Positions 8,361 to 17,495 of a stretch of DNA of 34,829 bases are shown here, in pieces; within the stretch, counting starts at the first letter, position 1, and each line of letters opens with the position of its first letter. A model generated the notes under the pieces. It did no database searches, was not told the DNA's origin, and worked only from the letters and a program-made list of their open reading frames with translations. This stretch comes from Pirellulales bacterium (GTDB lineage Bacteria > Planctomycetota > Planctomycetia > Pirellulales > JAICIG01). Location: contig JAICIG010000019.1 in assembly GCA_025924495.1 (NCBI GenBank), positions 1-34,829 on the forward strand. The letters are read 5' to 3'. The position numbers were made by a program, and so were the translations under genes.

Positions 8361-9674
8361 ATGACGACTGGCGCTGGTTTCTATCCCGTCTCACGACGCA
8401 CATTTCTGCGAGGCCTGGGCGTGACCATGGCCTTGCCGTGGCTCGAGTCGCTGCCCGTCTGGGGCGATGAACCGGCGAAAGATCGCGGATCGGAACCGCC
8501 TGTCCGCCTGGCGTGCTTGTTTGCCGGCAATGGCTTTCACAGCAAGGAGTGGTGGGCCAAGGGGGAAGGCGAGCAGATGGAGCTGGGCAAAGTGCTCGAG
8601 CCTCTGCATCCATTTCGCCAAAAGTTGTTGTTCTTGCGCGGACTCTATAACGAAGAGGCCTTGATTGGCGGCATCCATAGCTGCCAGACCGGCAACTTGC
8701 TCACCGGCGCTCATCTGGCCAATGGCGGCGAAATTCATTCGGGCATCAGCATGGACCAGGTGGTCGCCGAGCGTCTGGCCGGACAGACCAAGGCGCCGAG
8801 CCTGGTGCTGGGCTGCGAGAAGTCGATCGCGGCGCTGCACAAGAACTACTCGATGATCTACAGCTCGCACATTTCGTGGAGTTCACCCACCACGCCGACG
8901 CCGCTGGAGTTGTATCCCGCCTTGGCGTTCGATCGGCTGTTCCGCGACGACGTCGGCCGAGCCGACGAGAGCGTGCTCGACGCCGTGCTGGAAGAAGCCA
9001 ACGGGCTGCGCAATCGCGTCAGTCAATCGGACAAGCGGAGGCTGGAGGAATACCTGGCCGCCGTGCGTGAAGTGGAACAGCGGATCGATAACGCGGGCCG
9101 CGAACGCCGCCTGCAAGGCTGGCGGCCGACGCTCGATAAGCCCGACCTGCCTCGACCCGCCGACGGTATTCCGCAGGACATCGACGAGCACATGCGGTTG
9201 ATGTGCGACATTCTGGTGTTGGCCTTCCGCACCGACACGACTCGCGTCTGCACGCTGAAGCTGAACAACGATCACTCGTCGCTCCGCTTCCCGCATCTGA
9301 ACGTCGACTACATGATCCACCACTTGTTATCGCACAGCGACACGGCTGACTGGCTGAAGGTCAACCAGTTCTTCACCATGCAATTGGGCTACATCGCTCA
9401 AAAGCTGGACGCCGTGCAGGAAGGGGAGCGAACGCTGCTCGACAACTCGATGATTTTGTTCCTATCGAGCATGATGACCGGCAACCACAACAATGACCAA
9501 CTACCCGTGGTGATGGTCGGCCGTGGCGGCGGGCAAATCCAGACGGGCCGCATTCTGGATTACCTCGGCAAGCCCAACCGCCGGATGTGCAGCCTCTATC
9601 TCTCGATGATGGACAACATGGGCGTGCACCTGGACCAATTCGGCGATTCACGCGAGCGGCTGGCGGAGATCTGA
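8361..9674 (+). CDS. DUF1552 family protein, Tat-exported
   Basis: This 437-residue protein has a twin-arginine signal at its start (SRRTFLRGLG, then a hydrophobic stretch ending near LPVWG). It should therefore be exported folded. The body matches the DUF1552 family in length and motifs such as LFAGNGFHSKEWWA, GGIHSCQTGNLLTGA and MILFLSSMMTGNHNND. The metal- or sulfate-binding character sometimes proposed for such proteins cannot be confirmed here. An upstream TTG at 8346 would add five residues. The ATG at 8361 is preferred because it puts the RR motif at a normal position, though neither start has a strong ribosome-binding site. The upstream DUF1592 gene is co-directional and 66 nt away, so co-transcription is likely. 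Function is unknown. Confidence 0.9.
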   Translation: MTTGAGFYPVSRRTFLRGLGVTMALPWLESLPVWGDEPAKDRGSEPPVRLACLFAGNGFHSKEWWAKGEGEQMELGKVLEPLHPFRQKLLFLRGLYNEEALIGGIHSCQTGNLLTGAHLANGGEIHSGISMDQVVAERLAGQTKAPSLVLGCEKSIAALHKNYSMIYSSHISWSSPTTPTPLELYPALAFDRLFRDDVGRADESVLDAVLEEANGLRNRVSQSDKRRLEEYLAAVREVEQRIDNAGRERRLQGWRPTLDKPDLPRPADGIPQDIDEHMRLMCDILVLAFRTDTTRVCTLKLNNDHSSLRFPHLNVDYMIHHLLSHSDTADWLKVNQFFTMQLGYIAQKLDAVQEGERTLLDNSMILFLSSMMTGNHNNDQLPVVMVGRGGGQIQTGRILDYLGKPNRRMCSLYLSMMDNMGVHLDQFGDSRERLAEI

Positions 9675-9857
9675 GCGAAACCATTAAGCTCGCTGTCTGC
9701 GCATTTTTTCTTTACTCTTGACCGGCCACGTATAGAATTTTTGTGTAGGGTGACAACCAGTTTTTCTCAAAGGATGGTCGCTTTCTTATCTGACCACTCC
9801 TCGTCGGTCCGGCCACCTATCCAAGCAGACCATCGCTTTTAAGCGAGCTGAGTAGCC

Positions 9858-10799
9858 ATGAAAGCTGCCTGGTCGGCGGAGCCGCACTCAGCGGCCCGAG
9901 CAGATGGCGCCTTGCGGGTCCTTGTCGTCGAGGATTGTTGCGACAGCGCCAAGAATCTAGAGAACCTGCTGCAAGCGTGGAATTGCAGCGTACGCACGTC
10001 CGCCATGGGGTCGCATGCATTGCCCCAAGCAGGGGAGTTCAACCCCCATGTGGCCATCGTCAGCTTGAGTCTGCCGGACATGTGCGGTTTTGAGGTGGCG
10101 CATGAACTGCGCCAGGGCGCCAAAGCGGGGCGCTTGCTGCTGATTTCGCTGAGCTATCCGGATCAGCAGCGCGAGCGGATGCGGGCCAATGCGCTGGGCT
10201 TCGACTTTCATCTGATCAAGCCGGTCGCCGCCGACGAGTTCCACCGCGCGTTGGTTCAAATCGCCGCTGAATACGGATTGCCAGCCGTCACTGCTTCACT
10301 GCCCTGGCCGGCCGCCTCAGACGGCATCCATCGGCCATGCGGCGCATCGCCAGATGCAAACGGCAGCTTGCCAGCGGTTAACGTTTCCGCCGCACCGCAA
10401 GCGGTCGCGCCGCTGCGGCTGCTGCTCGTCGATCAGGATCGAGGCGCTGCCCGAGGGCTGGCGAACTGGCTGAGGCAATGGGGACATGACGTCAAAGTCT
10501 GCCTCAGCGCCGAGGAAGCATTGGAAGACGTCGATGCCTTCTCGCCGCATGTGATCGTGATCGAGACGATCGGACTCGATGCCGATGCCAAAGCGCTCGC
10601 TGCGTCGTTGCGCGAGCGAGAGCATCTCACGCACCCGCGGCTGATTGCCCTAGTCGAGCCGGGTTGTCAGATCAGCATCTGCGACTCGCCGGAGACGGGG
10701 TTCGACGTCCAGTTATCCGGCACATCGGTCATCAGACAATTGAAGGGAGCGCTGATGACGTTTTGGGCGGCGGAAGCTCCTGCCGCTCATGGGCAATAG
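9858..10799 (+). CDS. Tandem receiver-like protein with both phosphoacceptor aspartates replaced
   Basis: The 313-residue cytoplasmic protein is built of two response-regulator receiver folds and has no output domain. Receiver 1 covers about 18-137. It keeps the acidic start (VLVVEDCCDS) and the LIKP lysine near 116, but has Ser69 where the phosphorylated Asp should be (VAIVSLSLPDMCG). Receiver 2 covers about 178-305. It starts LRLLLVDQDR and has Glu236 at the phosphoacceptor position (VIVIETIGLD). A linker of about 40 residues separates them. Neither domain looks able to take phosphate in the normal way; Glu can mimic a phosphorylated state. The nearest kinase gene (11924-13078) is separated from it by a leftward gene, so no partner is shown by context. 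Confidence 0.8.
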   Translation: MKAAWSAEPHSAARADGALRVLVVEDCCDSAKNLENLLQAWNCSVRTSAMGSHALPQAGEFNPHVAIVSLSLPDMCGFEVAHELRQGAKAGRLLLISLSYPDQQRERMRANALGFDFHLIKPVAADEFHRALVQIAAEYGLPAVTASLPWPAASDGIHRPCGASPDANGSLPAVNVSAAPQAVAPLRLLLVDQDRGAARGLANWLRQWGHDVKVCLSAEEALEDVDAFSPHVIVIETIGLDADAKALAASLREREHLTHPRLIALVEPGCQISICDSPETGFDVQLSGTSVIRQLKGALMTFWAAEAPAAHGQ

Positions 10800-10891
10800 C
10801 CGCAAAACTCGGAGCCGGCAGATTGCTGCGCACGAGCCCAAGATGTAAAGGCTGCGTCGATGTAGGGCGCGAGCGGGGCAGGACTGCGAGT

Positions 10892-11575
10892 CTATTGCAC
10901 CCGGCGGGCGGTCTCAAGCAACACGGTTTCGACCGGCAGTTTCTCGAATTGCTCGTTGGCTTGCACTTCGAGCTCGCCCATCTTATCGATCACCTCCATG
11001 CCTTTGATCACTTCGCCGAACACGCAAAAACCGAACTCCTCGGGCGAATCGCCTGTGTGGTCGAGATTTGGGTTGTCGCCGAGATTGATGAAAAACTGGC
11101 AGGTAGCGCTGTCGATATCGTCGGGCTGCCGAGCCATGGCGATAGCGCCGCGAACGTTTTTCAAGCCGTTGTCGGCTTCATTGGCGATCGGGTAGCGCGC
11201 GTCTTTCTCCGATAGTTCGGGCGTGAACGAACCGCCGAGCACCACATAACCCGCTTCGACTTGGTGAAAGATCGTCTGGTCGTAGTGGCCGTTTTGCACG
11301 TAGTGCAGAAAATTGTTGACCGTTCGCGGAGCGCGCTTGGCATCGAGCTTGAGCGTAATCTCGCCGAGCGACGTTTTGAGGACCACGGTCGGGTAATACT
11401 CGTGACTGGGCTCCTTGAGCACGATCGAATCGGCTTTTGCCGAGGTCTCGCCGCCAGTGGAGTCGGATTCGGCCGCGGCGCTTTCGGCGGGCGTTTCAGC
11501 CGAGCGATTGCAGCCCGTCGACAGGAGACACAGCATCACGGCAAGCGACAGAAGAGACTTCAGGCGGTGCGGCAT
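10892..11575 (-). CDS. Cyclophilin-type peptidyl-prolyl cis-trans isomerase, lipoprotein
   Basis: This is a proline isomerase of the cyclophilin family, 227 residues, predicted to sit on the outside of the cytoplasmic membrane or in the periplasm. The N-terminus is a lipoprotein signal with lipobox LSTGC at about 18-22, followed by a low-complexity linker rich in Ala, Ser and Glu. The cyclophilin domain starts near residue 63 (VVLKTSLGEITLKLDAKRAP). It contains NNFLHYVQNGHYDQTIFH, ARQPDDIDSATCQFFINLGDN and FGFCVFGEVIKGMEVID. The usual FHRVIPGFMIQGG is FHQVEAGYVVLGG here, so the catalytic Arg is Gln and activity may be reduced. It is convergent with the pseudo-receiver gene and divergent from the kinase gene, so it is probably monocistronic. 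Confidence 0.9.
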   Translation of the reverse strand: MPHRLKSLLSLAVMLCLLSTGCNRSAETPAESAAAESDSTGGETSAKADSIVLKEPSHEYYPTVVLKTSLGEITLKLDAKRAPRTVNNFLHYVQNGHYDQTIFHQVEAGYVVLGGSFTPELSEKDARYPIANEADNGLKNVRGAIAMARQPDDIDSATCQFFINLGDNPNLDHTGDSPEEFGFCVFGEVIKGMEVIDKMGELEVQANEQFEKLPVETVLLETARRVQ

Positions 11576-11923
11576 GGGTCGATAATTCTCCGGCTGTTCT
11601 CTTGAGACCGGCGGGTTGGGTCGAGGCTCGGCGACGAACGGCTCTGCGGAACCGTTCTGGCCTTCGTTCGGGCGGGTATCATCCGCAGATTGCCTGTTTG
11701 ACGCAAGCTCGGTTCTGCCGACTTTCCCACCCGGGCGGGGCGATGAAGCGCACTAGCTAGCCTTCGACCAGTCGCCCGACGCTGCCGAGCCTAAAATCCG
11801 CGGAGCGGCCATCGATTTGGCACACGCGCTGCATGTTCGCCGCCGGAGATCGGGCACGATTGGTCGCGGATGCCAGTTTGACGAACACCAATCGATCAAC
11901 ATTTCGGCCGCAGGACCAGACGA
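11576..11923. other. Divergent intergenic region, 348 bp
   Basis: The region lies between the leftward cyclophilin gene and the rightward kinase gene, so it should carry promoters for both. A possible TTGACG -35 box occurs about 45 nt before the ATG at 11924, but its -10 is weak. No further gene, RNA or repeat is recognised here. Confidence 0.4.
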
Positions 11924-13078
11924 ATGTCAAAGGATCGAATCACTGAACTTGCCGAAGAGTTAAGGTGTCTAGCGCCCGATTAAGTGCATGACTACGCTGT
12001 GATTCTGCTCGACACGGACAGCAGAATCGTCGCCTGGTTGTCGGCCGCGGAACGCATTTTCGGCTATTCGGCGGATGAGATGCTCGGCAAGCCGATCTCG
12101 ATCTTGTTTACGCCGGAGGATGTGGAATTGGCAATCCCCGACTACGAACGAGCCTCCGCGCTGGAAGAAGGGGGCGCGGACAACGACCGCTGGATGCTGC
12201 GCAGCGATGGGCTGCGCTTCTGGGCTACCGGAACCTTGAATGCCCTGAAGAACGAGGGCGGTCAGGTTATCGGGTTCATCAAGGTCCTGCGAAATCGAAC
12301 CGATCTAAAAGGCCAGATCGCGGGCCTGAATCAACGCGTATCAAGCCTCGAGCAGGCAGAGAAGCGCAAGAATTCGTTCATCGCCACCCTGGGCCACGAG
12401 CTGCGCAACCCGCTCTCAGCCCTTGTGACCGCCGTCGAACTTCTCAGGCATTTCACGCCGGAAACCGACGACTCGCGGTTCGCGTTTTCCTCGATCGATC
12501 GCCAGGTCACGGCGATGCGTCGGCTCATCGACGATTTGCTCGACGTGGCCGGCATCCGGGCTGGGAAGATCGAACTCAAGAAGCAATGCATCTCGTTGGT
12601 CGATATCATCAAGGCCGCCATGACGACTTGCCGTCCGATCTTCGACGAACGTACGCATGAGTTAAGGCTCATTCTGTCCACGGGCGCCTTGACCGTCGAG
12701 GCCGATCCCGATCGCTTGCAGCAGGTGTTCGTCAACCTCTTGCAAAATGCGGCCAAGTACACTGAGCACGGCGGATCCGTGTTCGTTAATTTGTATGCCG
12801 AGGGGAATGAGGCGATCGTCAAGGTGGAAGATACGGGCATCGGCATTTCGCCCGAGATGCTGCCTCGCATCTTCGATCTGTTTACGCAAGCGGAGTTCGC
12901 TTCGGGCCGCGGCGGACTAGGCATCGGCTTATCGGTCGTCAAAGACCTGGTGACTTTGCACGGCGGCAGCGTGCAGGTGCTCAGCGATGGGCTGGGCAAA
13001 GGCAGCACATTTATTGTCCGTCTGCCGCTGGCAGGCGATGGCAAGAACCGCCCCAACTCGCCGGACGGAGTGGCCTGA
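11924..13078 (+). CDS. PAS-domain sensor histidine kinase, with an in-frame TAA after codon 19
   Basis: This is an orphan two-component sensor kinase with no membrane segment seen, so probably cytoplasmic. The open frame from GTG 11984 gives 364 residues. It has a PAS domain at about 1-105 (ILLDTDSRIVAWLSAAERIF), a short coiled linker, and HisKA with the phosphorylated His138 in LGHELRNPLSAL. HATPase_c motifs follow: N box (QQVFVNLLQNAAKY), G1 (VEDTGIGIS), F box (IFDLFTQAE) and G2 (GGLGIGLSVV). An ATG at 11924 with a good AGGA ribosome-binding site is in the same frame. It encodes 19 residues (MSKDRITELAEELRCLAPD) and then meets TAA at 11981-11983, directly followed by GTG. Either the gene carries a nonsense mutation, or a short leader is translated and ribosomes restart at GTG. 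No partner regulator is adjacent. Confidence 0.85.
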
Positions 13079-13289
13079 GAAGCTAGGCAAGCATCGCCGA
13101 TTTTCCTAGAAGCTGGGATGTTTGGCGACGATGAGCGAGGGTGAGCCGGCTGGTTGGCCGCTTCCGCGAACGACGCGGGCCATAATCGGCGTCGGCCTCA
13201 TTCGCGCCATTTTGCATTCAACTCCTGCCATCGCCTGCGTCGATTTAGCGCTGGTAATCGTTGAAATACGCGCCGGTAGATGAAAGGTT

Positions 13290-13295
13290 AGGAGG
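13290..13295 (+). promoter_or_regulatory. Strong Shine-Dalgarno AGGAGG deciding the start of the next gene
   Basis: A perfect AGGAGG lies 7 nt before the ATG at 13303. It favours that start over the in-frame TTG at 13261, which lies upstream of the site. Confidence 0.75.
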
Positions 13296-13302
13296 ATCGG
13301 GC

Positions 13303-14730
13303 ATGGCCTGGAGCATGCGCAAACCGGGATGGGTGGTGCTGCTGACCGGAATTTGCGGCGTGTTGCCGAGCCTGACTGCCCTGGCTGGCCAGACTTATTC
13401 TCTGCGCAGCGGCAAAGGACCGGGCGACGTTTCGAAGGTGCAGGTGCAGCTTGAGGTCGGCGGAGAGCTCAAAGTCGTTGCTGAAGGGAAAGTCAAGCCG
13501 CTCAACATGAGCGTGAACGGCAAGCTCATCTACGAAGAAAAACTGCTCGATGCCGCGGGCGGCCCCAGCCATCTCAAGTCGGCCCGCCACTACAGTCTGG
13601 CCGAGGCGGCAATCAAGATCGAGGATGGCGGCGAAACGCCGAAACTTCGTGCGGATCGCCGTCTGATCGTCGCCGATGCCGCGCCAACGCAAACGGTGCT
13701 TTTCAGCCCCCAAGGTCCGCTCACGCGAGAAGAGCTCGATCTCGTCGATGTGCCAGCCAACAGCCTTTGGCTTGAGAAGCTCGTGCCGACCAAGTCCGTT
13801 AAAGTGGGCGGCAAATGGCAATTCAGCGACCAATTCATGGCCAATCTGCTCGGGCTCGATGCCGTGAGCCAGTCGGACGTTGTCAGCGAATTGAAAACGA
13901 TCGACGAAGTGAACGCTCGCTTTGAAATGGCGGGCAAAATTCACGGCGCGGCCGGCGGCGTGGCAACCGACATCGAAATCAAAGGCAAATACCGCTTCGA
14001 TCGCAAGCAACAACGCATTGCTTGGGTGGGGCTGTTGATCAAAGAGAAACGCTCGGTCGGGCACGTGGCTGCCGGTTTGGAAGTGGTGGCGAAGTTGCAA
14101 ATCCACCTGTCGCCGCTCGACGACAGCGAGCACTTGTCTGACAACTTGCTCCGCACCCTGGCCCTGGATGCCTCGGCTCAGCCGATCTCGCTGGAGTGTC
14201 AGGGGCCGGCGGGCAAGTTTCAGTTCCAGCACGCGCGCGGCTGGCACGTGATGAGCGACCTGGGCGAAGTGGTGACGATGCGCTACGTCGACCGTGGCGA
14301 ACTGGTTGCTCAATGCAACGTGTCGGCGCTGCCCGACGCCGATCCGGGTAAAATCCCCGAGTTGGCGAAGTTCCAGCAAGACATCCAGCGTTCGCTCGAC
14401 AAGAACTTCGGGCAATTCAGGCAAGCCTCGGAATCGGTGAGTTCGGTCGGCCACGTGATCTATCGCGTGGTGGCCGAAGGCAAGGTCTCGGAACTGCCGA
14501 TCCAGTGGCGGTATTACCTGGTCGCCGACGACCAGGGGCATCAGGCGGTGTTCGCCTTCACGCTTGAAAGCGAACTCGCGGCTCAGTTGGGCGATGTCGA
14601 CCAGGAACTGATTTCGACGCTCGAATTTGCGCCTCGTCCAGGCGCCGCGGGCCGGCCAACGCCTGCCGCTTCGGCCAAATCGACGACGCCCCGCACCAGC
14701 AAGAAATCGAGCCAGAATCAGCTGCGATAG
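13303..14730 (+). CDS. Secreted protein of unknown function
   Basis: I do not recognise the family. The 475-residue product starts with a signal peptide (about 1-27, ending TALAGQ). The mature part is soluble with alternating charged and hydrophobic beta-like stretches. It includes GGKWQFSDQFMANLLGLDAV at mid-protein and a second half resembling a stress- or lipoprotein-like domain (FQFQHARGWHVMSDLGEVVT, then VSSVGHVIYRVVAEGKVSEL). The last 25 residues are a Pro/Ala/Ser/Lys tail. The arrangement, an N-terminal half with a query-like beta fold and a C-terminal half with hydrophobic repeats, suggests a planctomycete periplasmic protein. The AGGAGG at 13290 fixes the start. It is co-directional with its neighbours, but gaps of about 170-220 nt on both sides suggest its own transcript. 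Confidence 0.8.
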   Translation: MAWSMRKPGWVVLLTGICGVLPSLTALAGQTYSLRSGKGPGDVSKVQVQLEVGGELKVVAEGKVKPLNMSVNGKLIYEEKLLDAAGGPSHLKSARHYSLAEAAIKIEDGGETPKLRADRRLIVADAAPTQTVLFSPQGPLTREELDLVDVPANSLWLEKLVPTKSVKVGGKWQFSDQFMANLLGLDAVSQSDVVSELKTIDEVNARFEMAGKIHGAAGGVATDIEIKGKYRFDRKQQRIAWVGLLIKEKRSVGHVAAGLEVVAKLQIHLSPLDDSEHLSDNLLRTLALDASAQPISLECQGPAGKFQFQHARGWHVMSDLGEVVTMRYVDRGELVAQCNVSALPDADPGKIPELAKFQQDIQRSLDKNFGQFRQASESVSSVGHVIYRVVAEGKVSELPIQWRYYLVADDQGHQAVFAFTLESELAAQLGDVDQELISTLEFAPRPGAAGRPTPAASAKSTTPRTSKKSSQNQLR

Positions 14731-14901
14731 TACGGCGCACCCCGTAGCGGCTTTTCTTTGCCTTGGCAGGCGCATAGGCTTCTTGAGCGAGAGTGGAGCT
14801 TGCCTTCGCGGGCATCGCCTCCTTTTTGAGGTTGCTTTGGTCAGCCGCCACACGGGCTGGCGTGGCGGCGACGCCGAAGGCGCCTAGGCAAGGAACGTCA
14901 A

Positions 14902-15729
14902 ATGGAACTCGAGCGCCCCGAACTCGGGCGCTGGTTCAGGAGTCGGCCCATGATCCGTCGCACGGTTCGAGACGCCGCAGGCGCCGAAAGCTGGGTTTTG
15001 ATTTCTCAAGTGGAACACGCGCGCTTGGCGGGACAGCTGGCCGAGCAGTGGGGCGGCGATTCGGCGGCGCCGTTGCAGCCGCGAGCCGAAATCCTCGAGG
15101 CCGTTTTTCACCACGATGATGGTTGGGCCGACTGGGAACGCACCGCCGGCGTCGACGCCCAGAGCGGTCGGCCGCTCGACTTTACCGAGATGCCGCTCGT
15201 CGAGTCTTTGGCCATTTGGCGAGACTCCATCGCTGCGGCGAGTTCCTTGAACCGCCTGGCCGGCTATGCCGTCAGCGCTCATTTCTGCGCCTTGTTGCGG
15301 CGGTTTTCATCGCGTTGGCAAGGCATTGAGGCCATGACCACGATCGCTCAGGAATTTCTTGCGTCCCAAGAACGCCAGCAGGCGGAATGGCGCGAGGATT
15401 GGGGCCGCCATGGGGAAGGCAGTTCATCCGCGATGGCCTTCGACCACGCATTCCGCTTCTTGCAGTTGTTCGATTCCTTGAGCCTGTGGTTGTGCTGCTC
15501 GGAGTTGCCGAAGCCTGAAACGTTCGAGCCGCCCTTGGGACCTGCGATCTCGCTTCGCTCTACGGCCAAGGGGCGGGTCGCCGTTTCGCCTTGGCCCTTT
15601 CAGCCTGAGCGGCTGAAGCTGGATGCCGTCGGGCGGGCGATTCCCATTGCCAAATACGACAGCCCGGCCGCGCTGGCGACCGCGCCGGCCCAACCGGCCT
15701 CATTGACCTGGGAACTACTGCCTGCCTAG
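14902..15729 (+). CDS. DUF3891 family protein
   Basis: The 275-residue cytoplasmic protein matches the pattern of DUF3891: an N-terminal section (MIRRTVRDAAGAESWVLISQ), then HARLAGQLAEQWGG, a His-rich FHHDDGWADWE, and RPLDFTEMPLVESLAIW. A helical section follows, then a C-terminal section containing FDSLSLWLCCSELP and VAVSPWPFQPERL. The conserved His and Asp residues suggest a metal site, but the family's function is unknown to me. The ATG at 14902 has an AAGGA ribosome-binding site about 9 nt upstream. The ATG at 14950 (MIRRTV) is the alternative start and would match the usual family N-terminus better. No signal peptide is present. Confidence 0.8.
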   Translation: MELERPELGRWFRSRPMIRRTVRDAAGAESWVLISQVEHARLAGQLAEQWGGDSAAPLQPRAEILEAVFHHDDGWADWERTAGVDAQSGRPLDFTEMPLVESLAIWRDSIAAASSLNRLAGYAVSAHFCALLRRFSSRWQGIEAMTTIAQEFLASQERQQAEWREDWGRHGEGSSSAMAFDHAFRFLQLFDSLSLWLCCSELPKPETFEPPLGPAISLRSTAKGRVAVSPWPFQPERLKLDAVGRAIPIAKYDSPAALATAPAQPASLTWELLPA

Positions 15730-15798
15730 CAAACCGCCCTCAGGTTCCCCTCGATGAGTGGGAATTTGTGCGATTTAGGCAGGATGCGCCGAAAAAAC

Positions 15799-15828
15799 TT
15801 GACCGCCGGCGAAAACCCCAAGTAGACT
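15799..15828 (+). promoter_or_regulatory. Candidate sigma-70-type promoter
   Basis: TTGACC at 15799-15804 and TAGACT at 15823-15828 are separated by 18 nt. They lie about 55 nt upstream of the ATG at 15882. The match to TTGACA and TATAAT is five of six and four of six. Confidence 0.4.
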
Positions 15829-15881
15829 AGAAAGTTCGAAGATTTTGCATTTCTTGGGGCCAGCAAGAAGGTTGGACTTTT

Positions 15882-16871
15882 ATGCGCGCCGCTTCCGGCA
15901 AGCTGCTGCTCATTGTTGCAATGATTTTAGCATTGGCGTCGTTCGATTCGGCGCCGGCGCGTGCTCAGGCCCGGCCGGCGACCAAGCCAGCTGCGGGCGC
16001 TTCGACCAAGGCCGCCTCGGGGCGATTTCGAGCCTTGGCCCCAGGCGTGGAAATAACCATCCCGGCGGAGAAAGATGTCGAGGCCGGTTCCAGTCGACAC
16101 GACGTGGTCGAGATTCTGGCGGTAGATCCCGAGTTCGGCGCGCGGCCCGAAGCGAAAAGGCCTTCGCCGGCGAAGAACACTCGCTTCAAGCACGACATCT
16201 GGTCGCTGGAATTCACGTTCAAGCCGATGCGCATGATTGACGTAGACATTCCAACCAGCGAGGGCCGCTTCGAACGTAAAAGGCTGTGGTACTTGATCTA
16301 TCGGGTGAAAAATCCGGGTGAAAAGCCGGTGCGATTCGTGCCCGACTTCTGGCTAGAAAGCTGGGACACCGGAAAGGCTTATGCCGACCGGTTGATTCCC
16401 GTCGCCATACCCGAGATTGAGCGGCGTGAGGATGCCAGCCGGCGGCTGACCAACGTGGACAAGGCGCTGCCCGAGGCGCCGGCTCGATTGTTCAATACCA
16501 TTGAGATGGAACGAGAAATTCCGCCCAGCCCTGCAGGGCAAGATCTGGGAATCTGGGGCGTGGCCACCTGGGAAGACGTCAATCCGGCGACCGATCATTT
16601 CTCTGTGTTTATCAAGGGTTTGACCAACGCGTACCGCTGGGAAGACGAGAAGAGCGGCGAACCCGCGGCTTACACGTTTAAGAAAGGCGATAAACCGGGC
16701 TCGGGCCGGAAGTTATTGCAAAAGACCTTACGACTGAATTTTTGGCGCCCGAGTGATACGCTTCATGAGCACGAAGGCGAATTCCGCTACGGCTACTATG
16801 AAGAATCTGGCGTCAATCGCTTTAAGCTGAAGCCGGAAGAGAAGGTTGACTATCTCTGGGTATATCGCTAA
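15882..16871 (+). CDS. Secreted conserved protein of unknown function
   Basis: This 329-residue protein has a signal peptide (about 1-29, ending APARAQ) and an Ala/Thr/Pro linker. A soluble domain with many aromatic and charged residues follows, including IWSLEFTFKPMRMIDVDIPT, RKRLWYLIYRVKNPGEKPVR and FVPDFWLESWDTGKAYADRL. The run WYLIYRVKN and the late YYEESGVNRF suggest a beta-sandwich. I know proteins of this type from planctomycete genomes but no function for them. It lies 151 nt upstream of rpmA. Ribosomal gene rplU, which usually precedes rpmA, is absent here. Confidence 0.8.
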   Translation: MRAASGKLLLIVAMILALASFDSAPARAQARPATKPAAGASTKAASGRFRALAPGVEITIPAEKDVEAGSSRHDVVEILAVDPEFGARPEAKRPSPAKNTRFKHDIWSLEFTFKPMRMIDVDIPTSEGRFERKRLWYLIYRVKNPGEKPVRFVPDFWLESWDTGKAYADRLIPVAIPEIERREDASRRLTNVDKALPEAPARLFNTIEMEREIPPSPAGQDLGIWGVATWEDVNPATDHFSVFIKGLTNAYRWEDEKSGEPAAYTFKKGDKPGSGRKLLQKTLRLNFWRPSDTLHEHEGEFRYGYYEESGVNRFKLKPEEKVDYLWVYR

Positions 16872-17022
16872 ACATAGGGATTCGCCGCAGGCCCTTCTCG
16901 CACGCCAGGAGCAGAGCGGCAATTGGCGAAGCCGGCCTGAGGGCCGGATCCGATAAATAGACTTACCACGCCCGGCGATCGCTTTCGGCCGGAATGCGGT
17001 TACCCAGCGGAGATAATCGACC

Positions 17023-17271
17023 ATGGCACATAAAAAAGGACAAGGTTCTAGCCGGAACGGCCGTGACTCGAACGGCCAGCGCCGTGGCGTCAAGCGTTAT
17101 GGCGGCCAGCAGGTATGGGCCGGCAATATTCTGGTACGGCAAGTCGGCAACCGTTTCTGGCCGGGCAAGGGCGTGGGCCAGGGCAACGACTACACGCTGT
17201 TCGCACTGGTCGACGGTTACGTGAAATTCGACCGCGGCGGCCGCCGGGTCAATATCGTCGACGCGAACTAA
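17023..17271 (+). CDS. rpmA: 50S ribosomal protein L27
   Basis: L27 is a protein of the large ribosomal subunit whose N-terminal tail reaches toward the peptidyl transferase centre. The 82-residue product has the family's N-terminal [20 protein letters not shown], the central [19 protein letters not shown] and a basic C-terminal stretch. Length is normal. It starts MAHKK without the cleavable leader seen in Firmicutes. The ATG has a GGAG ribosome-binding site 10 nt upstream. The obgE gene follows 224 nt downstream, a common bacterial order (rplU-rpmA-obgE), although rplU is not upstream. Confidence 0.97.
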   Translation: MAHKKGQGSSRNGRDSNGQRRGVKRYGGQQVWAGNILVRQVGNRFWPGKGVGQGNDYTLFALVDGYVKFDRGGRRVNIVDAN

Positions 17272-17495
17272 GCGCCCGCCGGCCCTGAGCGGCCCTCGGG
17301 GCATGCCGCAAACCTCGACCCTCGCCGTAGAATAATTGCGCCCCGGGGGCTGTAGTCTTTTGTGCGCGCTGCGCTCGCTAAAAAGACGAACGGCGGGGGG
17401 ATGGTCGTTGGCGGCCAATTTGGCGCCAGCATGCTCAGGCTAAGCGGGCTTATGCTTTTGTGTCCGGCGGCTCGCTCTACAGCTCACGGCTAGTT

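Noticed and set aside
9675..9730. Terminator after the DUF1552 gene
   Set aside because: Only a 4-bp GAGC/GCTC stem can be drawn before the T run, too weak to support.
13288..14853. 521-residue minus-strand reading frame
   Set aside because: It is antisense to the secreted protein at 13303, which has a perfect ribosome-binding site and signal peptide. The frame is open because of GC-rich codon use.
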